DNA of 5,083 nucleotides from Opitutaceae bacterium UBA6669 (lineage in GTDB: Bacteria; Verrucomicrobiota; Verrucomicrobiia; Opitutales; Opitutaceae). The stretch lies in contig DKKJ01000414.1 in NCBI GenBank assembly GCA_002455175.1, forward strand, positions 206 through 5,288. The letters are read 5' to 3'. Position numbers and translations under genes: made by a program. The notes under the pieces were generated by a model. That model made no database searches, was not told the DNA's origin, and was given only the letters and a program-made list of their open reading frames with translations. Positions 1-5,083 of this stretch are shown one piece after another; position 1 is the stretch's first letter, and each line of letters opens with the position of its first letter.

Positions 1-1678
1 CGATTTCCAAATTCACGCGCAACGGCGTCTCGGTACCGTCTTTGTTCATTGCCTTCATCATGCGACGCATCTGCGGAGACATGAACTTGTCAGAGTTGAG
101 AGCCAGAGCGGGCGAGCCCACCAAACGATCGCTCGATTTCACCTCGGCCACGCGTTCCCCCAGCGACTCCTTCAACCAGGTCGCCAACGTGGTGGTCTCC
201 TCGGTGGGCAGCGCGTCGTCTTCCGGCGGCTTCGGCAGATCGGCCAACTTTACTTCAGCGTTGTCGGCGGCGATCAGCTTTTTGCCGTCAAATTCGCGGA
301 CATTGTTCATCACGTACTCGTCGACCGATTCGTAGCAAAACAACACTTCGAGATTACGCGCCTTAAACCCTTCCAAGTACGGACCATTTTCCAACGCCTC
401 ACGATTCGCACCCGTGAGGTAGTAAATCTCCTTTTGGTCCGGCTGCAGACGAGAAACGTAATCGGTGAGAGAGGTCGTCTTACCCTTCTCCGTAAGCGAA
501 GATTCGAAGCGAAGCAGTTTCACCAACTGGTCTTTGTGGGTGTAGTCGAGCGCCGCACCTTCTTTCAGGAAGATGCCAAATTGACCGTAGAACTCATTAA
601 AAGCTTCGGGACGATTTTTCGCTTCGTCTTCGAGGAACTTCAGGAAGCGCTTGGTGATGACCTTGTTTAACTTTTCGATCAGCGCGCGATCCTGCATGGT
701 TTCGCGAGAGATGTTCAGTGGCAGATCTTCGCTATCGACGACGCCCTTTAAGAACCGCAACCATTCGGGCAGTAAGTCCTTCGGTTTCGCATCAATCAGC
801 ACCTTGCGGCAATAGAGCGCCACAGAAGGCTCGAGGCGCGAAAAGCCGAGCTTCTCCGTATTTTCCTTCGGGACGAAAAGGAGCGCGTTGATCGAGAGCG
901 GAGCATCCGCCGAGAAATGGAGACGCAGCCGAGGCTCGTCGTAGGCATGTGCCTGGAATTTGTAGAACTCCAGGTACTCCTCTTCCTTGATCTCGTTTTT
1001 GCTTCGCAACCAGAGGGCTTGAACCGTGTTGATACGCTTTCCGTTGAGATTGATCGGAAATGCCACAAATGCGCTGTAGCGCTCCAGAATGTCCTTCACC
1101 TTCCAATCCTGGCTGAACTCGGAACAGTCGTCCTTGAGTTCAATCACGATCTTAACTCCGCGTCGTTGATCCGGGACTTCTTCGATTGAGTAGCTCCCCG
1201 CGCCATCACTCGACCAGACATGTCCAGGTTCATTGGAGCGCCAGGAGTGCGAATAAACCTTCACCGACTTCGCCACCATGAATGCGGAGTAGAATCCTAC
1301 TCCGAACTGACCGATGAGATTGGCATTCTTCTGCCCTGCTTCGCTGAGTGACTTCAAAAACGCTTTCGACCCTGAATGGGCAATCGTTCCCAAATTTTCC
1401 ACGAGCTCGGCCCGGGTCATCCGGAGACCCGAGTCTTGGATGGTGATGGTCTTCGCTTTGTCGTCAGTCGTGAGGTTGATTTCGAGTTCAGCGCTCTCCT
1501 CGTAGATATCTTTCTCCGTGAGCTTAAGGTGCCGAAGCTTTTCCAGTGCGTCGGATGCATTGGAAACCAACTCACGCACGAAGATTTCCTTCTCCGTGTA
1601 GAGCGAATGGATGACAATATCGAGCAGCTGCTTGATCTCAGCTTGGAACTCGAACGTTTGTGGCGTGGATGCACTCAT
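1..1678 (-). CDS. htpG: HtpG, Hsp90-family molecular chaperone (3' end outside window)
   Basis: Cytosolic ATP-dependent chaperone that works as a homodimer on partly folded client proteins. I read 559 codons from the ATG at 1678-1676 without a stop; E. coli HtpG has 624 residues, so probably 50 or more C-terminal residues lie off the left edge. Seen directly: the GHKL ATPase domain (about 1-215) with catalytic Glu36 and Mg-binding Asn40 in RELVSNASDAL, Asp82 in DSGLRMT, the lid AHSGS (100-104) and the glycine loop GQFGVGFYSAF (123-133). The middle domain follows, with LWLRSKNEI near 222-230 and the phosphate-sensing Arg325 in LNISRET. The dimerisation domain includes the MSPQMRRMMKAMN stretch near 533-545. 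Odd: the second glycine of DxGxGMT is Arg86, and the usual RGT after the lid region is RGV (Val175). No in-frame upstream start was found near the ATG and no clear Shine-Dalgarno precedes it. It is divergent from the aldehyde dehydrogenase. The identification is secure. Confidence 0.97.
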   Translation of the reverse strand, partial: MSASTPQTFEFQAEIKQLLDIVIHSLYTEKEIFVRELVSNASDALEKLRHLKLTEKDIYEESAELEINLTTDDKAKTITIQDSGLRMTRAELVENLGTIAHSGSKAFLKSLSEAGQKNANLIGQFGVGFYSAFMVAKSVKVYSHSWRSNEPGHVWSSDGAGSYSIEEVPDQRRGVKIVIELKDDCSEFSQDWKVKDILERYSAFVAFPINLNGKRINTVQALWLRSKNEIKEEEYLEFYKFQAHAYDEPRLRLHFSADAPLSINALLFVPKENTEKLGFSRLEPSVALYCRKVLIDAKPKDLLPEWLRFLKGVVDSEDLPLNISRETMQDRALIEKLNKVITKRFLKFLEDEAKNRPEAFNEFYGQFGIFLKEGAALDYTHKDQLVKLLRFESSLTEKGKTTSLTDYVSRLQPDQKEIYYLTGANREALENGPYLEGFKARNLEVLFCYESVDEYVMNNVREFDGKKLIAADNAEVKLADLPKPPEDDALPTEETTTLATWLKESLGERVAEVKSSDRLVGSPALALNSDKFMSPQMRRMMKAMNKDGTETPLRVNLEI

Positions 1679-1754
1679 GGGTTTAAACGAAAATTATTAG
1701 AAACAACGTTAAAGCGGAAAGGAGACAGAAGGGCAAACACTCACCCCTCCTGTC

Positions 1755-1777
1755 GAGCCCGCTAGTTTAGCGCTCTC
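1755..1777. repeat. Imperfect palindrome upstream of htpG, possible operator
   Basis: The core is CGCTA (1760-1764), a 3-base centre GTT, and TAGCG (1768-1772). Two mismatched positions further out on each side, GAG (1755-1757) pairs with CTC (1775-1777). The whole is a 23-base, near-symmetric element about 80-100 bases before the htpG start codon. The short centre suits a dimeric repressor site better than an RNA hairpin. The sequence overlaps the best -10-like hexamer I could find for htpG, which is where an operator would be expected. No known consensus is matched, so the role is inference. Confidence 0.4.
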
Positions 1778-1790
1778 TATAAAAAATCAA
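1764..1790 (-). promoter_or_regulatory. Tentative sigma-70-type promoter for htpG
   Basis: On the minus strand, TTGATT (1790-1785, against TTGACA) is followed after 15 bases by TAAACT (1769-1764, against TATAAT, 4 of 6 matches). The spacing is shorter than the ideal 17, so this is a weak candidate. It would give a leader of roughly 80 bases before the ATG at 1678. The -35 region reads GCTTGATT, which also resembles a heat-shock sigma -35, but no matching CCCCAT-type -10 follows. Confidence 0.25.
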
Positions 1791-1813
1791 GCGGACGGCG
1801 TTAGGATCCGTCC
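1785..1813 (-). terminator. Hairpin followed by a T-rich tract, terminator-like on the minus strand
   Basis: GGACGG (1793-1798) and CCGTCC (1808-1813) form a 6-base-pair GC-rich stem with a 9-base loop. Read on the minus strand, the stem is followed two bases later by TTGATTTTTT (1790-1781). This has the shape of an intrinsic terminator pointing toward htpG. No gene for it to terminate lies upstream on that strand within the window. It could stop antisense transcription coming back across the dehydrogenase gene, act as a protein-binding site, or be chance. The same T-rich bases also form the tentative htpG -35 region. Confidence 0.3.
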
Positions 1814-1954
1814 CTGACTACCGACCTGTGTGCATCATGGCACTCACCGCACCCAACATCGCGGCCTAGCCCCGTAATTTACCCGGTACGCGAAAACGAA
1901 AGCAGGCCCACCCCATGAACTTGCTAACCTCTAGCAGTCTACGAAGCTACCGTC

Positions 1955-3322
1955 ATGACCCTGCTTACCCTCGATCCTCGCACCGGGAAACGTGTCCGCA
2001 GCTACCCTCTTCACCGGCCGACACAAATCGAATCCGCGCTGGTTCAGAGTGAGCGCGCCGGCGCCCGTTGGGCCGCCGAAAAAATCACCCAGCGTATCCG
2101 TCTTATCAAAGCGGTGGGGGCCGAGCTACGGCGCCAGGGTGATCACCTCGGCGCGCTGATCACCCTTGAAATGGGCAAGCCCATCACCGAGTCCAAAGCG
2201 GAAGTGGCCAAGTGCGCCGGCTGCTGCGATTATTATGCACACTACGGGCGTAAGTTTTTAGAGCCGGAAACTCCCCCGGGCGCACCGGCGGGCGCATCTG
2301 TGCAATTTGATCCTCTCGGCACTGTTCTGGCCATCATGCCCTGGAACTTCCCGCTCTGGCAGGCGTTTCGCGCGGCCATTCCCGCTGTGCTGGCCGGTAA
2401 CACGGTGCTCTTGAAACATGCGTCGAATGTCACGGGATGCGCGCTGGCGATCGAATCCCTCTTCACTCGAGCCGGTGCTCCCCGAGGCGTTTTCCAGACC
2501 CTACGTGTGGGTAGCGATGCGATCGCGGGTTTGCTCGCCGATCGGCGAGTACATGGAGTCACCCTGACGGGGTCTACTGGCGCAGGAAAAAAAGTAGCTG
2601 CCGCTGCGGGTGAGGCCCTCAAGCCCTGCGTTTTTGAACTGGGCGGTAGCGATCCGTATTTGGTTTTCGACGACGCTGATCTCGATCTCGCCGCCGAGAC
2701 CTGCGCCCAAGCTCGTCTGGTCAATACGGGACAAAGCTGCGTCGCCGCCAAACGCTTCATCGTGCAGAAATCCGTGCTCGCTGAATTCGAAGAAAAGTTT
2801 GTCGCCCGCATGCGAGCACGTCGCCAGGGCGATCCCACCGATCCTGCGACCGAGCTCGGCCCCATGGCTCGCGAGGATCTGCGCGATGAGCTGCACCGCC
2901 AAGTCACCCGGAGTGTACGCGCCGGCGCGCGGCTGCTGACCGGCGGACAACTGCCCAAGGGCATGGGATACTATTACCCGGCCACTGTGTTGACAGGCGT
3001 GAAGCCCGGCATGCCCGCCTACGACGATGAATTATTCGGACCGGCTGCGGCTATTATTTCCGTTCGCGACGAAGTCCTTGCCCTCAAGGTTGCCAACGAC
3101 TCTCCCTTTGGTCTTGGCTCGGCCGTCTTCACCCGCAGCCCCGCGCGAGCGCGCCGGATCGTCAACGGGTTACAAAGTGGCACCGTGGCCGTCAACGAAC
3201 CTGTCCGCAGCGACGTGGCTCTTCCCTTCGGCGGAGTGAAAGAAAGCGGTTATGGCCGCGAACTCGGCGCCTGGGGAGCGCGTTCATTCGTCAACGTAAA
3301 GACAGTTCGGTGGTCGCATTGA
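1955..3322 (+). CDS. sad: NAD(P)-dependent aldehyde dehydrogenase, Sad/YneI-type succinate-semialdehyde dehydrogenase
   Basis: Predicted cytosolic enzyme oxidising succinate semialdehyde to succinate with NAD(P)+, the last step of GABA degradation into the TCA cycle. The 455 residues fit the family (E. coli Sad/YneI has 462). Seen directly: transition-state Asn131 in MPWNFPLWQ, cofactor-binding Lys154 in LLKHASN, the Rossmann glycine turn TGSTGAG (205-211), general base Glu228 in FELGGSDP, nucleophile Cys262 in NTGQSCVAAKRF, Glu359 in DELFGP, and the C-terminal FGGVKESGYGREL (425-437). LLKHA, ELGGSDP and GPMAREDLRDELH are close to E. coli Sad rather than GabD, which supports the subgroup. Exact substrate is inferred; another short-chain semialdehyde is possible. 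The ATG at 1955 is the only start in the open frame, which begins after a TAA at 1925; a weak GAAG (1943-1946) precedes it. The catalytic set is complete. It stands alone, with no GABA transaminase, permease or regulator beside it. Confidence 0.93.
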   Translation: MTLLTLDPRTGKRVRSYPLHRPTQIESALVQSERAGARWAAEKITQRIRLIKAVGAELRRQGDHLGALITLEMGKPITESKAEVAKCAGCCDYYAHYGRKFLEPETPPGAPAGASVQFDPLGTVLAIMPWNFPLWQAFRAAIPAVLAGNTVLLKHASNVTGCALAIESLFTRAGAPRGVFQTLRVGSDAIAGLLADRRVHGVTLTGSTGAGKKVAAAAGEALKPCVFELGGSDPYLVFDDADLDLAAETCAQARLVNTGQSCVAAKRFIVQKSVLAEFEEKFVARMRARRQGDPTDPATELGPMAREDLRDELHRQVTRSVRAGARLLTGGQLPKGMGYYYPATVLTGVKPGMPAYDDELFGPAAAIISVRDEVLALKVANDSPFGLGSAVFTRSPARARRIVNGLQSGTVAVNEPVRSDVALPFGGVKESGYGRELGAWGARSFVNVKTVRWSH

Positions 3323-3328
3323 TGGGCT

Positions 3329-3334
3329 TATAAT
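3329..3334 (+). promoter_or_regulatory. Perfect -10 hexamer TATAAT, possible ppk1 promoter
   Basis: An exact TATAAT lies 6 bases past the dehydrogenase stop, at the head of an AT-rich stretch (3329-3366) in otherwise GC-rich DNA. The hexamer 17 bases upstream, TTCGGT (3306-3311), is a poor -35 and lies inside the dehydrogenase coding end. If used, it would start a ppk1 transcript with a leader of about 125-130 bases. No intrinsic terminator is visible after the dehydrogenase, so read-through from that gene into ppk1 is also possible. Confidence 0.35.
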
Positions 3335-3337
3335 CAG

Positions 3338-3366
3338 TTAATAAATAATAGATTACGAATTAATAA
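3338..3366 (+). repeat. Pair of TTAATAA direct repeats 22 bases apart
   Basis: TTAATAA occurs at 3338-3344 and again at 3360-3366, a start-to-start distance of 22 bases, about two helical turns. Both sit just downstream of the TATAAT. Such phasing would place two protein contacts on the same DNA face. The units do not match the Pho box repeat (CTGTCAT-like) that might be expected for a phosphate-metabolism gene. In an AT-rich stretch this may be chance. Confidence 0.3.
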
Positions 3367-3405
3367 CAGGAGTTGGCGCGTGCTCAGGTTACATCTGGGC
3401 AAACA

Positions 3406-3436
3406 CGCTGCTTTGGACTTCGTTTCGCTTGCAGCG
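3406..3436 (+). repeat. Inverted repeat CGCTGC / GCAGCG in the ppk1 leader
   Basis: CGCTGC (3406-3411) and GCAGCG (3431-3436) are perfect complements separated by 19 bases, ending 32 bases before the ppk1 ATG. A transcript could form a GC-rich 6-base-pair stem with a large loop here. The long loop and lack of any T tract argue against a terminator, and no riboswitch family is recognisable. Confidence 0.25.
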
Positions 3437-3468
3437 CCACCTACTCTGTCTCTTTCCCTACAGCGACT

Positions 3469-5083
3469 ATGGCCAAGCGTTCCCGCAAGAGTTCTCCTCG
3501 TTCTGCCGTTCCCACCGAGGAAATCATTGAACCCGTCTCGTCCACCGAACCGGTTCAGCCCTTGGCGCGCCCGGTCAAGACTGCCTATTTCAACCGGGAA
3601 CTCTCCTGGCTCGCTTTCAACCGACGGGTGCTCGAACAAGCCCAAAGCGGCCGGCACCCCCTTCTCGAGCGCATCAAGTTCCTCGCCATCGTCTCCTCCA
3701 ATCTCGACGAGTTCTTCGAGATCCGTGTGGCGGGTCTGATCCAACAGTTAGAATCGGGTGTCACGGAACACAGTGTTGATGGTTTGCCTCCGCGCGAACA
3801 GCTCCGACGCATTCACTCGGTCGTCGCCTCTCTGGTCGAGGACCAGTATACCTGCTGGCGAGAGCAGCTTCTCCCCGCCCTCGCCACGGAAGGGATCGAG
3901 TTTAAGACCCCCAAGGAACTGAGCCAGACCGAGCTCAATTGGGTGCAAACCTATTTCCGCGAGCAGATTTTTCCCGTGCTCACGCCGTTGGCACTGGATC
4001 AGTCCCACCCGTTCCCTCAGTTGGGCAACAAGACCCTCAACGTGGTCGTTTCGATTGACCACCCCGAGACACCGGACGTCGACCACATGGTGGCCATTCT
4101 CCCGGTGCCGCGGATTCTTCCCCGGCTGGTTCGTATCGATCCAGTCAACACCACGACCGCCCGCTACATCTTTCTCACTGATGTGATCAAGCTATGTGCC
4201 GGGGAGTTTTTCCCAGGCTACCGCGTGCATGGAGGATGGGCCTTCCGGGTTACCCGCAACAGCGACCTCTACATTGACGAGGAAGAATCAGAAAACCTCC
4301 TGAAAAAAATCGAAGAGGAGCTGCGCAACCTACGTCGTGGATCTGCGGTGCGCCTCGAAATCGAGGAAGGCGTGGAGGAGCCGATCTTCAACACGTTGTG
4401 CGAGCACCTGAAGTTGTCCCACGAATACGTGTTCCGACTCGCTGGGCCGATCAATTTGCTGCGGCTGATGAGCCTCTCGGACATCTCCCGCCCCGACCTG
4501 AAGTTCCCTTCGTTCACTCCAGTCAACGTCAGTCCGCTGCACCAGCCCCAGCGGATGTTCGACACGCTCCGAGCACAGGACGTGCTGCTGCATCATCCCT
4601 ACGATTCCTTCCAGCCCGTAGTCGATTTTGTAGAACAGGCAGCGCGTGATCCGCACGTTTTCGCTATGAAGCAGACCCTCTATCGCACGAGTGGCGATTC
4701 TCCAATCGTGCGTGCCCTCATGGAGGCCTCCCGTAATGGAAAACAGGTGACAGCCCTGGTGGAGCTCAAAGCCCGCTTTGACGAGGCCAACAACATCCAG
4801 TGGGCCCGCCAGTTGGAGGAAGCCGGCGTCCACGTGGTCTACGGTTTGGTGGGTCACAAAACTCACTGTAAATGCTCGTTGGTCGTACGGCAGGAAGGAA
4901 CGCTCATGCGCCGCTACGCCCATCTAGGTACAGGAAACTACAACCCACGGACGGCACGGCTCTACACGGACCTCAGCTATTTCACGTCCCGGCCAGAACT
5001 CACCACCGACATCGCCAACCTTTTCAATTCTCTGACCGGCTTCAGCCGTTCACCTGAATTCCAACACCTTCTGGTCGCTCCCT
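3469..5083 (+). CDS. ppk1: Polyphosphate kinase, PPK1 family (3' end outside window)
   Basis: Reversibly transfers the ATP gamma-phosphate onto a growing polyphosphate chain through a phosphohistidine intermediate; E. coli PPK1 is a membrane-associated tetramer. I read 538 codons without a stop. Residues 1-40 are a basic, Ser/Pro-rich, probably disordered tail. The conserved protein starts at [19 protein letters not shown] (about 37-55), with [15 protein letters not shown] (75-89) in the N domain. The head domain spans about 138-352 ([20 protein letters not shown]), and C1 about 353-533. Motifs KQTLYR (Arg406), [12 protein letters not shown] (Arg436) and KTHCK (His466) match E. coli Arg375, Arg405 and the phosphorylated His435 at a constant offset of 31. 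[17 protein letters not shown] follows near 481-497. The window ends near the C1/C2 boundary, so the C2 domain with the second histidine is missing only because of the edge. The ATG has no Shine-Dalgarno; an in-frame TTG at 3373 would add 32 unconserved residues and abuts its AGGAG, so ATG is preferred. No ppx lies within the window. Confidence 0.96.
   Translation, partial: MAKRSRKSSPRSAVPTEEIIEPVSSTEPVQPLARPVKTAYFNRELSWLAFNRRVLEQAQSGRHPLLERIKFLAIVSSNLDEFFEIRVAGLIQQLESGVTEHSVDGLPPREQLRRIHSVVASLVEDQYTCWREQLLPALATEGIEFKTPKELSQTELNWVQTYFREQIFPVLTPLALDQSHPFPQLGNKTLNVVVSIDHPETPDVDHMVAILPVPRILPRLVRIDPVNTTTARYIFLTDVIKLCAGEFFPGYRVHGGWAFRVTRNSDLYIDEEESENLLKKIEEELRNLRRGSAVRLEIEEGVEEPIFNTLCEHLKLSHEYVFRLAGPINLLRLMSLSDISRPDLKFPSFTPVNVSPLHQPQRMFDTLRAQDVLLHHPYDSFQPVVDFVEQAARDPHVFAMKQTLYRTSGDSPIVRALMEASRNGKQVTALVELKARFDEANNIQWARQLEEAGVHVVYGLVGHKTHCKCSLVVRQEGTLMRRYAHLGTGNYNPRTARLYTDLSYFTSRPELTTDIANLFNSLTGFSRSPEFQHLLVAP

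Larger units (their letters stand above)
1679..1954. other. Divergent intergenic region between htpG and the aldehyde dehydrogenase gene
   Basis: These 276 bases must carry the promoters of both divergent genes. The htpG-proximal half is AT-rich in places and holds two inverted repeats (listed separately). The half next to the dehydrogenase (about 1815-1954) shows no convincing -35/-10 pair, no terminator and no RNA gene. Two tiny ATG reading frames, at 1837 (10 codons) and at 1915 (45 codons, overlapping the dehydrogenase start out of frame), have no coding support. No CIRCE element (TTAGCACTC-N9-GAGTGCTAA) for HrcA control of htpG is present; only a half-site-like TTAGCGCTC occurs at 1767-1775, without its partner arm. 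Confidence 0.7.

Noticed and set aside
792..1106. Minus-strand open frames within htpG in other reading frames, and plus-strand frames opposite it
   Set aside because: The htpG frame is continuous and carries conserved residues throughout, so these are shadows.
1767..1775. TTAGCGCTC as half of a CIRCE heat-shock operator
   Set aside because: The second arm (GAGTGCTAA after 9 bases) is absent, so HrcA control cannot be claimed.
1837..1869. Ten-codon ATG frame in the divergent intergenic region
   Set aside because: Too short to judge, with no Shine-Dalgarno and no attenuator structure downstream.
1915..2052. 45-codon ATG frame overlapping the start of the dehydrogenase gene
   Set aside because: It is out of frame with the dehydrogenase and mostly overlaps its coding sequence. 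It has no recognisable protein features and only a weak AGCAGG upstream.
2587..2593. Run of seven A residues in the dehydrogenase gene, and a similar run near 4303 in ppk1, as programmed frameshift sites
   Set aside because: Both fall in frame within conserved protein that continues normally on both sides, with no sign that a shifted product would be useful.
2242..2964. Long minus-strand open frame (240 codons) inside the aldehyde dehydrogenase gene
   Set aside because: It lies wholly opposite a complete, motif-rich coding sequence. Its translation is Arg/Ser/Ala-rich low-complexity of the kind expected from antisense of GC-rich codons, and it matches no family I know.
4330..4923. Minus-strand open frame (197 codons) opposite ppk1
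   Set aside because: Antisense of the conserved C1 domain of PPK1, with no recognisable motif and no ribosome-binding site that I can see.
1..5083. A new multi-gene defence, mobile or metabolic system
   Set aside because: All three genes are well-known, separately conserved housekeeping or metabolic families. There are no repeats, integrases, toxin-antitoxin pairs or unknown proteins to build such a system from.

Overview
The window holds three ordinary housekeeping-type genes and two short intergenic regions. All three proteins are recognisable from their motifs. Read left to right they are: the 5' 559 codons of htpG (Hsp90 chaperone) on the minus strand, running off the left edge; a complete 455-residue NAD(P)-dependent aldehyde dehydrogenase of the Sad/YneI succinate-semialdehyde type on the plus strand; and the first 538 codons of polyphosphate kinase 1 (ppk1) on the plus strand, running off the right edge. 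I translated htpG and ppk1 codon by codon and found no frameshift or internal stop.

The sequence is moderately GC-rich, with AT-rich islands only in the intergenic parts, which fits a bacterial chromosome. The protein flavour (HtpG with an AHSG lid, PPK1 with a basic, Ser/Pro-rich N-terminal tail) and the weak or absent Shine-Dalgarno sequences suggest a member of the PVC group, perhaps Verrucomicrobiota. This is an impression from memory of the families, not a demonstrated placement. There are no RNA genes, mobile elements, CRISPR repeats, integrase sites or phage genes.

Layout: htpG and the aldehyde dehydrogenase diverge from a 276-base shared region (1679-1954). That region contains two inverted repeats on the htpG side; one is followed, in the htpG direction, by a T-rich tract. 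Between the dehydrogenase and ppk1 lie 146 bases (3323-3468). They begin with an AT-rich stretch carrying a perfect TATAAT and a pair of TTAATAA repeats 22 bases apart, and then a good but orphan AGGAG sequence.

The genes do not form an evident pathway. HtpG is a stress chaperone, the dehydrogenase feeds succinate semialdehyde (for example from GABA) into the TCA cycle, and PPK1 makes the storage and stress polymer polyphosphate. A loose link through stress physiology is possible, but the sequence does not show it. I found no undescribed multi-gene system. The points most worth a second look are an arginine in place of a conserved glycine in the HtpG nucleotide pocket, and the control elements of the two intergenic regions.
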